Shown: piece by piece, positions 1-5,839 of the stretch
Layout: every line of letters starts with the position of its first letter
Position numbering within the stretch: the stretch's first letter is position 1
Source: Cloacimonetes bacterium UBA5456
Lineage (GTDB): Bacteria; Cloacimonadota; Cloacimonadia; Cloacimonadales; Cloacimonadaceae
DNA length: 9,004 nucleotides
Direction: 5' to 3'
Assembly (NCBI GenBank): GCA_002427325.1
Contig: DIQS01000069.1
Span: 11,580-20,583, forward strand
Made by a program: the position numbers and the translations under genes
The notes under the pieces: model-generated
Seen by the model: only the letters and a program-made list of their open reading frames with translations
Database searches by the model: none
What the model was told of the DNA's origin: nothing

Positions 1-29
1 ATGACCAGAACCCAGTAAGGAAGCGGTGG
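1..29. repeat. Edge fragment of a palindromic repeat (right half)
   Basis: Positions 8-29 match the reverse complement of 8919-8940 at 18 of 22 bases, and positions 1-9 (ATGACCAGA) are identical to 8996-9004. The fragment therefore looks like one half of the same repeat whose other half lies at the right edge of the window. Whether this is a second copy or the same copy on a circular molecule cannot be told from the window alone. Confidence 0.6.
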
Positions 30-68
30 GGAAACAGGCAAAATTTTGGGAAAAAGTGGGGTGAGTTA

Positions 69-179
69 GTGAGGAAAAGAGCTAAAAAAGCTGGGATGTT
101 TGTAGGATTTTTGTGGATTATGGCTGGGATGGGGGCGTTATTTGTGGTGATTTGTGGTGATTTGTGGTTGAAAAAGTAG
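69..179 (+). CDS. Possible small single-span membrane peptide (36 aa)
   Basis: A GTG-initiated frame encodes a very basic N-terminus (MRKRAKKAG) followed by one hydrophobic stretch of about 20 residues (roughly 10-30, FVGFLWIMAG...LFVVICG) and a short LWLKK tail. This is the layout expected of a small membrane protein with the N-terminus inside. A G-rich stretch at 58-65 (GGGGTGAG) could serve as a ribosome site 3-4 nt before the GTG, but it is not a clean one. The same frame is open back to position 3, so the peptide could also be the end of a longer gene entering from the left edge. It holds a 10-bp tandem repeat and lies in a C-poor stretch, so chance coding from low-complexity DNA is a real alternative. 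No family is recognised. Confidence 0.28.
   Translation: MRKRAKKAGMFVGFLWIMAGMGALFVVICGDLWLKK
141..168. repeat. 10-bp tandem repeat, about 2.8 copies
   Basis: TTTGTGGTGA occurs twice exactly at 141-160, followed by TTTGTGGT at 161-168. The unit is not a multiple of three, so within the possible small peptide each copy is read in a different frame. It lies in a C-poor, G/T-rich stretch (about 25-177). Confidence 0.8.
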
Positions 180-215
180 AAAGCTTTGCTTTCTCTGGCA
201 ACAAGATGTTGCCAG
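178..215. repeat. Two back-to-back perfect hairpins
   Basis: AGAAAGC at 178-184 pairs with GCTTTCT at 188-194 (7 bp stem, 3-nt loop). It is directly followed by CTGGCAAC at 195-202 pairing with GTTGCCAG at 208-215 (8 bp stem, 5-nt loop AAGAT). There is no spacer between the hairpins and no T-run after them, so this is not a typical intrinsic terminator. The first stem begins at the stop codon of the possible small peptide. It may be a dispersed REP-like element or an mRNA end structure. Confidence 0.6.
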
Positions 216-247
216 CCCAAAAGAAGAACATCCCTCGCCGATACTTC

Positions 248-276
248 TTGACAGAAAAGCGATTTAGCACTATCTT
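248..276 (+). promoter_or_regulatory. Promoter for the gerW-lplA unit
   Basis: A perfect TTGACA at 248-253 lies 17 bp before TATCTT at 271-276, a 4/6 match to the -10 consensus. A good Shine-Dalgarno (AGGAG, 298-302) precedes the ATG at 309. The extended -35 TTCTTGACAG (245-254) is identical to that in front of the lipoprotein gene at 1844-1853. Confidence 0.6.
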
Positions 277-288
277 GTGTATAAGATA
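271..288. promoter_or_regulatory. Inverted repeat over the gerW -10 region
   Basis: TATCTT (271-276) and AAGATA (283-288) are perfect 6-bp arms separated by 6 bp. The left arm coincides with the proposed -10. This could be an operator or could arise from AT-rich promoter sequence. The 6-bp spacer matches that of the larger inverted repeats at 2670-2689 and 8145-8181. Confidence 0.4.
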
Positions 289-308
289 AAGAAAGAGAGG
301 AGAAGGTC

Positions 309-701
309 ATGGATTTTACAAAGCTTTTTGATAAGGTTCGCGGTAGTTTCAATATTTTGGGCGGCGCCAAAATGGCTTTTGGTGATCCCGTTCAGGTAGG
401 AGACCTCCATGTAATCCCTGTTGCTCGAGTTAGTTATGGATTCGGCGGCGGAGCTGCATCCGGCGCTTCGAAAAATGCCAAGATCGAAGTGAGGCTGGAT
501 AATAACGAAGCTAAAAAGGATGCACAGGACGCTGTTGGTGGCGGAGGCGGCTGCAAAGTCGATCCCATTGGTATTTTCACAATAAAAAGTGACAAAGTCA
601 GTTTTTTCCCCATTCTCGGTGTCAAAGAGATTGCTGCGCTTTTTAGCCTCGTCTTTTTGCTACTCTTAAAAATTAGTAGGCCAAAAAAGAAGAAAAGCTG
701 A
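309..701 (+). CDS. GerW/YtfJ-family protein with C-terminal membrane anchor
   Basis: The 130-residue protein shows the GerW (sporulation protein YtfJ) core: GDPVQVGDLHVIPVARVSYGF (about 25-45), a glycine-rich loop at 46-52, a second glycine run GGGGGC at 77-82, and the closing strand DPIGIFTIKSDKVSFFPIL (85-103). Residues 107-122 form a hydrophobic segment followed by a basic tail (RPKKKKS), so it is probably a tail-anchored membrane protein facing the cytoplasm. In Bacillus, YtfJ/GerW is needed for the activity of a germination lysozyme-type enzyme, but the family is widespread in bacteria that do not sporulate and its role there is unknown. The ATG at 309 has AGGAG six bases upstream. lplA follows after 34 nt, so the two may be co-transcribed. 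The family call is firm; the function is open. Confidence 0.85.
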   Translation: MDFTKLFDKVRGSFNILGGAKMAFGDPVQVGDLHVIPVARVSYGFGGGAASGASKNAKIEVRLDNNEAKKDAQDAVGGGGGCKVDPIGIFTIKSDKVSFFPILGVKEIAALFSLVFLLLLKISRPKKKKS

Positions 702-735
702 AGCTCACACGATTTAATAATAAAAGGAAATATTT

Positions 736-1716
736 GTGCTACATATATTTAGCCCATCCAACTATGCGCCCTTCAATATAGCCTTAGAAGAATATCTATT
801 CAATAATTTCGATCTTGATTGCTTCCTGATCTACATCAATGAGCCCTGTATTATCAGCGGGAGATTTCAAAATACTTTAGCTGAGATCAATCATCCTTGG
901 GTTTTGGAAAACAAGATTCCGGTAGTGCGCCGGATGACGGGCGGAGGCTCGGTTTTTCATGACCTCGGAAACCTGAATTTCAGCTTTATCATGAATAACG
1001 CCGACTCCTCTGTATCGGATTTTGCCTTATACACTCATCCCGTTTTGGAGCTACTAAATCAATTAGGCGTTCCGGCGAAGCTGGAAGGGCGCAACGACCT
1101 CACCATCAATGGGATGAAGTTTTCCGGAAACGCCAAGATGGTGCAAAAAGAGAAGACTTTGCAACATGGCACGATTCTCTTTGATTCCCATGTGCAGTCG
1201 CTCACGCAGGCACTGAAGGTCAATCCGCTGAAGTTCTCGGACAAAGCCGTGAAATCCGTGAAAGCAAGGGTGACAAATGTGGCGGATCATCTACCCAATG
1301 AGCTTAGTTTAGCTGAATTTGCCGCTCTTTTGGTGGAAAAAGTAAGGCAATTCTATCCCGCAATGACAGACTATCAGCTCACTGGGCACGATGAAGAAGC
1401 AGTGAAAAAACTGATGCAAGAGAAGTATGAGACCTGGCAGTGGAACTTTGGTAAGAGTCCGAAATACAATCTTTCCAATGCCTTGCGTTGCGCTGCAGGG
1501 ACGATTGAATTCTATTTGGACGTAAACAAAGGGCGGATAAATCGGCTTTATGTTTATGGCGATTTCTTTAGCTCCATGAATCTTGCTGACCTGGAAAGCC
1601 GTTTTGAGGATATCCCTCACGAAAAAGAGGCAGTGAAAGCGGCTCTGATCGATGCGAAATATAAAGACTATTTCGGCGAGGTCGCTTTGGATGAGCTCGT
1701 GGATGCGATGTTTTAG
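736..1716 (+). CDS. lplA: Lipoate-protein ligase A
   Basis: This enzyme activates lipoate with ATP to lipoyl-AMP and transfers it to a lysine of lipoyl-domain proteins (E2 subunits, glycine cleavage H protein) in the cytoplasm. All family motifs are visible: RRMTGGGSVFHD (65-76, adenylate-binding loop), GRNDL (118-122), KFSGNA with the expected catalytic lysine K128, HGTILFD (144-150) and KSVKARVTN (173-181). The roughly 80 C-terminal residues fit the small accessory domain of full-length LplA, so it should carry out both half reactions, and 326 residues is normal. It starts at GTG (736); AAGGA at 724-728, seven bases upstream, supports this start. It sits 34 nt behind the gerW-like gene with no terminator between. 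The threonine aldolase gene further on makes glycine, a substrate of the lipoyl-dependent glycine cleavage system; that link is inference. Confidence 0.93.
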   Translation: MLHIFSPSNYAPFNIALEEYLFNNFDLDCFLIYINEPCIISGRFQNTLAEINHPWVLENKIPVVRRMTGGGSVFHDLGNLNFSFIMNNADSSVSDFALYTHPVLELLNQLGVPAKLEGRNDLTINGMKFSGNAKMVQKEKTLQHGTILFDSHVQSLTQALKVNPLKFSDKAVKSVKARVTNVADHLPNELSLAEFAALLVEKVRQFYPAMTDYQLTGHDEEAVKKLMQEKYETWQWNFGKSPKYNLSNALRCAAGTIEFYLDVNKGRINRLYVYGDFFSSMNLADLESRFEDIPHEKEAVKAALIDAKYKDYFGEVALDELVDAMF

Positions 1717-1846
1717 GAATCTCCAAGCTTTATTCTACTTAATTTTGAATAAATAAAGCACATAGATTCAGCCAAAATTGTGAAGAAAGATTTCAAGCGA
1801 GAATGCCCTGTTTGGACTGTTTGAATATGAAAACTTACATTTGTTC

Positions 1847-1892
1847 TTGACAGTAAATAAGCTTAATATTTTTGTAATTAAAATACTATAAT
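1847..1892 (+). promoter_or_regulatory. Promoter region of the lipoprotein gene
   Basis: TTGACA at 1847-1852, within TTCTTGACAG (1844-1853), is a strong -35. The -10 is ambiguous: TGTAAT at 1873-1878 (20-bp spacing) and TATTTTTG at 1867-1874 are candidates. The perfect TATAAT at 1887-1892 lies 34 bp from the -35. It would also start the transcript at or beyond the ribosome site (GGAGA, 1894-1898), so it is unlikely to be the -10 of this gene. The stretch 1717-1843 holds no gene I can support; 1727-1759 could form an AT-rich 8-bp stem but is not a convincing terminator. Confidence 0.45.
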
Positions 1893-1893
1893 T

Positions 1894-1898
1894 GGAGA
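1894..1898 (+). promoter_or_regulatory. Ribosome binding site deciding the lipoprotein start
   Basis: GGAGA sits 8 nt before the ATG at 1907. A TTG at 1892 opens the same frame five codons earlier but overlaps this site, so the ATG is the real start. Starting there also gives a classical short lipoprotein signal peptide. Confidence 0.75.
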
Positions 1899-1906
1899 AT
1901 AAACTA

Positions 1907-2596
1907 ATGAAGAAATATCTTTATATTCTACTTTTTGCCGTGATCGCACTGAGTTTGACCAGCTGTGGTGTCATTGACAGGGTCATCGGCGGCGAGAAAA
2001 TGATTGTCAAATATGAGATTGAGCTGACTAAGGTCAATCCAATCGAGGAAGCTCAAGCCGATGCAAAGACGCGCGTTCCCGTTCTTAACGACACTCTTGA
2101 AAAGATTCGCTATTCCTATGAAGACGAGCTCATGCAGAGCATGTGGTTTGTGGATGAAAGCGGCTGGGAAGTGACTTTCACAAACAAAGGTGACAGACCC
2201 ATAATGATTGACTGGGATGAAGTTATGTATATGGACATCGATAAGATGGCACACAGAGTGCTTTCCAAGAAAACCAAGCTCAGTGAGAAAGAAGAACCTC
2301 AAGATGCAAGCGTGATCGCACGCCGCGGAACGCTCAGTGAAGAGCTTTTCCCCGCTGATATGTATTATCAATCTTCAACGGGACTTATAAACAAACGCCC
2401 CATGTTCCCAGTCGAATATGGTGAAGCTCAGCGCTATAAAGGCAAAACTTTTACCCTCAACATTCCGCTCACAGTGGAAGGATATACTGCACAATATGAG
2501 TTTGTCTTCACCATCAAAGAAGTGAAGCAAGAAGTTTCTGCAACTGACCCTTGGAGAATGTATCACACAGACCGCGCTATCGGGATCAATTACTAA
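1907..2596 (+). CDS. Unrecognised lipoprotein
   Basis: The product is 229 residues. It begins MKKYLYILLFAVIALSLTSC, a lipoprotein signal peptide with a lipobox (LTSC) and the lipidated cysteine at position 20; the mature protein is exported and membrane-anchored. No charged sorting signal is obvious after the cysteine (GVIDR). The mature part is rich in alternating polar and hydrophobic segments typical of beta structure, for example the stretch EVTFTNKGDRPIMIDWDEV (roughly 90-108), which resembles immunoglobulin-like or beta-sandwich periplasmic proteins. No enzyme motif is seen and I do not recognise a family. It has its own promoter region and is closed by a strong terminator at 2613-2650, so it is a single-gene transcript. 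The lipoprotein call is firm and its role unknown. Confidence 0.85.
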   Translation: MKKYLYILLFAVIALSLTSCGVIDRVIGGEKMIVKYEIELTKVNPIEEAQADAKTRVPVLNDTLEKIRYSYEDELMQSMWFVDESGWEVTFTNKGDRPIMIDWDEVMYMDIDKMAHRVLSKKTKLSEKEEPQDASVIARRGTLSEELFPADMYYQSSTGLINKRPMFPVEYGEAQRYKGKTFTLNIPLTVEGYTAQYEFVFTIKEVKQEVSATDPWRMYHTDRAIGINY

Positions 2597-2612
2597 TATA
2601 TTAAAACAATAT

Positions 2613-2650
2613 AAAAAAGGCCGTATACCTCATGGTTTCCGGCCTTTTTT
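2613..2650 (+). terminator. Intrinsic terminator after the lipoprotein gene
   Basis: AAAAAAGGCCG (2613-2623) pairs perfectly with CGGCCTTTTTT (2640-2650), and the T-run reaches 2651. The 16-nt loop can form a small inner ACC/GGT pairing. The A-run on the left arm means it could also act on the other strand. Confidence 0.9.
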
Positions 2651-2669
2651 TATGCCAATCCCATAATCG

Positions 2670-2689
2670 GGCTTGACATAAATCAAGCC
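2670..2689. promoter_or_regulatory. Inverted repeat with FNR/CRP-like box over the ltaE -35
   Basis: GGCTTGA (2670-2676) and TCAAGCC (2683-2689) are perfect 7-bp arms with a 6-bp spacer. Inside lies TTGAC-ATAA-ATCAA (2673-2686), 9 of 10 defined bases of the FNR-type consensus TTGAT-N4-ATCAA. The -35 hexamer TTGACA (2673-2678) of the downstream gene is embedded in it, so a bound protein would most likely block RNA polymerase. A -10 is less clear: TATGTA at 2699-2704 lies 20 bp away. It is close behind the terminator at 2613-2650, but a separate structure. Confidence 0.55.
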
Positions 2690-2717
2690 GAACATTCGTA
2701 TGTAAAAAAATATTCTT

Positions 2718-2722
2718 AGGAG
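2718..2722 (+). promoter_or_regulatory. Ribosome binding site deciding the threonine aldolase start
   Basis: AGGAG lies 9 nt before the ATG at 2732 but only 3 nt before an in-frame GTG at 2726, so the ATG is the better start. Confidence 0.65.
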
Positions 2723-2731
2723 TAAGTGGAG

Positions 2732-3766
2732 ATGTTTCCCATTAGTTTTGGATCGGACAATCATAGTGGTGTTCATTTTACCGTTATTGCGGCATTACAA
2801 CAAGTTAACACAGGTTTTTGCCCTGCTTATGGCGATGACCCTTTGACACGGAATGTAATCGAACGATTGGAGGGGCTGTTTGGCGGAGATTGTGCCGCCC
2901 ATCTTGTGATGACAGGAACAGGGGCAAATGTATTGGCGCTTCAATCTTTAATAGATTCCTATAATGGCATTATCTGCGCGGACAGTTCTCATATCAACGT
3001 GGATGAATGTGGTGCTGTGCAAAAAAACACGCAAGCCAGATTGATCCCGATCAAGACACCCGATGGAAAGCTTACGCCGGAGCTTATCGCACCTAAGCTT
3101 TTGGGAAATAGAGATCAACATCATTCCCAGCCAAAGATTGTCTCAATCTCGCAAAGCACCGAGTGCGGAACGCTTTACAGCATAGAAGAGCTCAAGGTTT
3201 TGGCAGATTTTGCTCATGAAAATAAAATGTATTTGCACATAGATGGCGCCAGGCTCGCAAATGCCGCAGTGGCGCTGAATAGTGATCTGAAGAGCATTAC
3301 TCGCGATATTGGAGCGGATATCATCAGCTTTGGCGGCACCAAAAACGGCCTGCTCTTTGGCGAAGCGATCATCAGCTTCCATCCCCAGATCACCGCTGAT
3401 CTCAAATATTATCGCAAACAATGCAATCAACTCTATTCTAAGATGCGCTTTATCTCTGCGCAATATGAGGCATATTTGGATAGGGAGCTTTGGCGCAGCT
3501 CTGCCACACAGGCAAATAGGATGACAGCGCTTTTGGCTGAGGGGCTCAAGAAATTCCCCGAAATCAAGATTGTGCGAGATGCTGTGGTCAATTCCCTGCA
3601 CGTGATCTTCCCGCCACAATGGACAGAAATTTTAAGAGAAAAATATATGTTTTACACTTGGGATGAGAGCACCGGTGAAGTGCGTTTGATGTGTTCTTTC
3701 AACATCTTAGAAGATCATGTTCGCGAGTTTATCCGCGATGTTGAGGCTCTTGCCGAGAAATCATAG
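2732..3766 (+). CDS. ltaE: Low-specificity threonine aldolase
   Basis: This is a PLP enzyme that splits threonine and allo-threonine into glycine and acetaldehyde in the cytoplasm (beta-eliminating lyase / threonine aldolase family, fold type I). The product has 344 residues. Visible landmarks: YGDD (33-36), phosphate-binding GTGAN (62-66), H87 in the ADSSHIN segment as the expected ring-stacking histidine, DGAR (171-174) with D171 facing the pyridine nitrogen, and SFGGTKNG (199-206) with K204 as the Schiff-base lysine. A related beta-eliminating lyase with another substrate cannot be excluded from sequence alone. wrbA follows after 60 nt with only a weak hairpin between, so read-through is plausible. 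A GTG at 2726 is an alternative start adding two residues. The promoter region carries a candidate FNR-like operator, suggesting redox or oxygen-linked control (inference). Confidence 0.9.
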   Translation: MFPISFGSDNHSGVHFTVIAALQQVNTGFCPAYGDDPLTRNVIERLEGLFGGDCAAHLVMTGTGANVLALQSLIDSYNGIICADSSHINVDECGAVQKNTQARLIPIKTPDGKLTPELIAPKLLGNRDQHHSQPKIVSISQSTECGTLYSIEELKVLADFAHENKMYLHIDGARLANAAVALNSDLKSITRDIGADIISFGGTKNGLLFGEAIISFHPQITADLKYYRKQCNQLYSKMRFISAQYEAYLDRELWRSSATQANRMTALLAEGLKKFPEIKIVRDAVVNSLHVIFPPQWTEILREKYMFYTWDESTGEVRLMCSFNILEDHVREFIRDVEALAEKS

Positions 3767-3775
3767 TTGCGCGGT

Positions 3776-3794
3776 AGGATATTTCATTTATCCT
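3776..3794. other. Weak hairpin between ltaE and wrbA
   Basis: AGGATA (3776-3781) and TATCCT (3789-3794) form a 6-bp AT-rich stem with a 7-nt loop, followed by only two more T residues (3795-3796). It is too weak to call a terminator. It may be a small operator or attenuator in the 60-nt gap. Confidence 0.3.
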
Positions 3795-3826
3795 TTAGTC
3801 AGAACGATATGATATATGGAGGATAA

Positions 3827-4435
3827 ATGAAAGTACTCGTTCTTTTTTACTCAGCCTACGGCCATATCTGGGAGATGGCAAAGTCCGTCGCAGAAGGCGT
3901 AGAAAGCATAGATGGCGTGGAAGCAGACATCAGAAAGGTGCCCGAAACTCTTCCACAGGAATTATTGGACAAACTTGGAATCTCGCAAGCGCAAAAGGCT
4001 TGGGAACACATTCCTATCGCCGAGATTCAGGAATTAGGAAGTTATGACGCAATCATCTTTGGTGCGCCCACCCGTTTTGGGATGATGGCAGCTCAGATGA
4101 AGAGCTTTTTGGATGCGACAGGTGGAATCTGGGCAAAAGGTGAACTCATAGGCAAAATAGGCAGTGTTTTCACTTCGACAAACACTCAGCACGGCGGACA
4201 AGAATCCACAATCTTGAATTTCCATACGGTACTTTTGCATCATGGAATGCTTATCGCCGGCTTGCCATATAGCTTTGAAGGTCAGTCGTTATCCGATGAG
4301 ATAACTGGCGGCTCACCCTATGGAGCTTCTACGATTGCCGGCGCAGATGGATCGCATCGCCCTTCCAAAAATGAGCTCAGCGGAGCGTTTTATCAGGGCA
4401 AGCATGTTGCAAGCATCCTTAGCCGCATGAAATAA
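3827..4435 (+). CDS. wrbA: NAD(P)H:quinone oxidoreductase, WrbA type
   Basis: This flavodoxin-like FMN enzyme carries out two-electron reduction of quinones with NAD(P)H, which avoids semiquinone radicals. It is cytoplasmic and usually tetrameric. At 202 residues it has the normal WrbA length. Family landmarks are FYSAYGHI (7-14, FMN phosphate loop), GAPTRFGMMAAQMKSFLD (79-96, with the PTRFG flavin loop), the TSTNTQHGGQE segment (116-126), SPYGAST (163-169) and AGADGSHRPS (171-180), all diagnostic of WrbA rather than plain flavodoxin. GGAGG at 3818-3822 is the ribosome site. The gene lies 60 nt behind the threonine aldolase gene and may share its transcript. It is followed by a strong terminator shared with the convergent gene. 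A redox-linked partner would fit an FNR-like site upstream of ltaE, but that is inference. Confidence 0.93.
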   Translation: MKVLVLFYSAYGHIWEMAKSVAEGVESIDGVEADIRKVPETLPQELLDKLGISQAQKAWEHIPIAEIQELGSYDAIIFGAPTRFGMMAAQMKSFLDATGGIWAKGELIGKIGSVFTSTNTQHGGQESTILNFHTVLLHHGMLIAGLPYSFEGQSLSDEITGGSPYGASTIAGADGSHRPSKNELSGAFYQGKHVASILSRMK

Positions 4436-4463
4436 ATCACATTAAAATAATTCTATCCCCTAA

Positions 4464-4504
4464 AAAAGGAGCTGTTGCACTAAGAAATGCGAACAGCTCC
4501 TTTT
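4464..4504. terminator. Bidirectional intrinsic terminator between wrbA and pdp
   Basis: AAAAGGAGCTGTT (4464-4476) pairs perfectly with AACAGCTCCTTTT (4492-4504). The stem is 13 bp, with a further GCA/TGC pairing inside. There is a T-run on the plus strand and, from the A-run at 4462-4467, one on the minus strand. It therefore serves both convergent transcription units. Confidence 0.9.
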
Positions 4505-4519
4505 GTATGTCTTTCAATA

Positions 4520-5824
4520 TTATAGGATTTCTAAGATAAGGCTTTCTTTGTCCTTCTTTTCTGGGAGGATGTGGTAGCTTTCGGCAATGAGTTTTGCAAC
4601 TTCATCGCCTTTGGCTTGGTCGTTTGAAAACACTGTGCCGAGGCTCTCGCCGGCTGTAATCTCATCGCCTATCTTTTTGGGAAGCATGGCGCCTGAAGAG
4701 TAGTCTAAACTATCCGAAGTCTTCATCCTGCCTGCTTTGATGCGGACGAGGCTATAGCCGATCTTGCGTGAATCTATCTCGTGGATAAATCCGCTTTTCT
4801 CAGCGATGATGGGACTTTCATATTTTGCCGTGGGGAAAAGAGAATAATCGCGGATCACTTCAGGATTTCCGCCTTGGATACGGATGATCTTTTCAAATTC
4901 ATTAAGCGCGGAGCCGTCGGCAATCACGCGGTCAAACATCTCTTTTGCCTCTTCTAAGGAGGCGGCAAATCCGGCGAGCATCAGCATCTGGGAGACGAGC
5001 ATCAGCGTGATTTCATAGCTATCCGGCAGAGTGTTTCCTTTGAGGAATTCAATCGCTTCGATGGTTTCTAAAGCGTTACCCACGGCATGACCCAAGGGAG
5101 AATTCATGTTTGTGAATACAATTCTCACCTTTTGTCCAAAGCTTTCACCGGTTGTTTTGAGGTGGCTGGCAAGCTCGCGCGCCTTGTGGATATCAGGCAT
5201 AAATGCGCCGCTGCCGATCTTGAGATCGATCACGAGATATTTTGCACCTTCGGCAATCTTCTTGCTCATGATGCTGGCGGTGATGAGGGCGGGACTTTCC
5301 ACGCTTGCCGTCACATCACGCAGGGCATAGATCATCTTGTCGGCAGGAACCAGCTCATCACTTTGTCCCACAAGCGCATAGCGGTGTTTTAGCACCAGTT
5401 CTTTAAAGTCGTCTATTTCATATTCCGTGCGAAAACCGGGGATGGCTTCCAGCTTGTCTAAGGTGCCGCCGGTGTGTCCCAAGCCGCGTCCGGAAATCAT
5501 TGGAACATAAAGCCCTAAGGCAGCGGCTATGGGTGCGAGCATGAGGGAAAGTTTGTCACCTACTCCGCCGGTGGAATGTTTGTCTGCCACTGGAAGCTCA
5601 GCAGGAAAAACAATGCGCTTGCCGCTATTGATATAGCTTCCAGTGAGTGCGGATATCTCCTCTGCTGTAGCTCCACGGAAGAAAAAGCACATCAAAAGCG
5701 CTGACATCTGATAGTCGGGAATCTCACCCTTTACATAGTTTTGGATAAAAAAGTCGATTTCAGAGGCGGAGAGTGCATGTCCTTCTCTTTTTTTGAGGAT
5801 CAATTCTACGGGATTGAAGTTCAT
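4520..5824 (-). CDS. pdp: Pyrimidine-nucleoside (thymidine) phosphorylase
   Basis: The enzyme cleaves uridine, deoxyuridine and thymidine with phosphate to the free base and (deoxy)ribose 1-phosphate; it is a cytoplasmic homodimer in pyrimidine salvage and catabolism. The product is 434 residues, close to the usual length of this family. Motifs: DKHSTGGVGDK (81-91, phosphate site), the family signature SGRGLGHTGGTLDKLE (111-126), ALRDVTASVES (167-177) with R169, SIMSKKIAEG (184-193) and DLKIGSGAFM (200-209). Whether it is strictly a thymidine phosphorylase (deoA) or the broader Pdp type cannot be settled by eye. The start ATG (complement of 5822-5824) has AAAGGAC six bases upstream. It begins 15 nt after the permease gene ends, so the two are an operon, which hints that the permease could import a nucleoside or related compound (inference). 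Confidence 0.93.
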   Translation of the reverse strand: MNFNPVELILKKREGHALSASEIDFFIQNYVKGEIPDYQMSALLMCFFFRGATAEEISALTGSYINSGKRIVFPAELPVADKHSTGGVGDKLSLMLAPIAAALGLYVPMISGRGLGHTGGTLDKLEAIPGFRTEYEIDDFKELVLKHRYALVGQSDELVPADKMIYALRDVTASVESPALITASIMSKKIAEGAKYLVIDLKIGSGAFMPDIHKARELASHLKTTGESFGQKVRIVFTNMNSPLGHAVGNALETIEAIEFLKGNTLPDSYEITLMLVSQMLMLAGFAASLEEAKEMFDRVIADGSALNEFEKIIRIQGGNPEVIRDYSLFPTAKYESPIIAEKSGFIHEIDSRKIGYSLVRIKAGRMKTSDSLDYSSGAMLPKKIGDEITAGESLGTVFSNDQAKGDEVAKLIAESYHILPEKKDKESLILEIL

Positions 5825-5839
5825 ATTTTTGTCCTTTGA

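Noticed and set aside
1727..1759. Possible terminator after lplA
   Set aside because: The 8-bp stem is AT-rich with a 17-nt loop and no T-run, so it is not convincing.
1887..1892. Perfect TATAAT before the lipoprotein gene
   Set aside because: A transcript from it would start at about 1899, beyond the ribosome site at 1894-1898, so it is unlikely to drive the gene.
1892..1906. TTG start five codons upstream of the lipoprotein ATG
   Set aside because: It overlaps the ribosome site GGAGA and would put charged residues and an extra stretch before a standard signal peptide.
3143..3619. Minus-strand open frame of 158 codons inside the threonine aldolase gene
   Set aside because: Shadow of a clear PLP enzyme on the other strand; no recognisable motifs.
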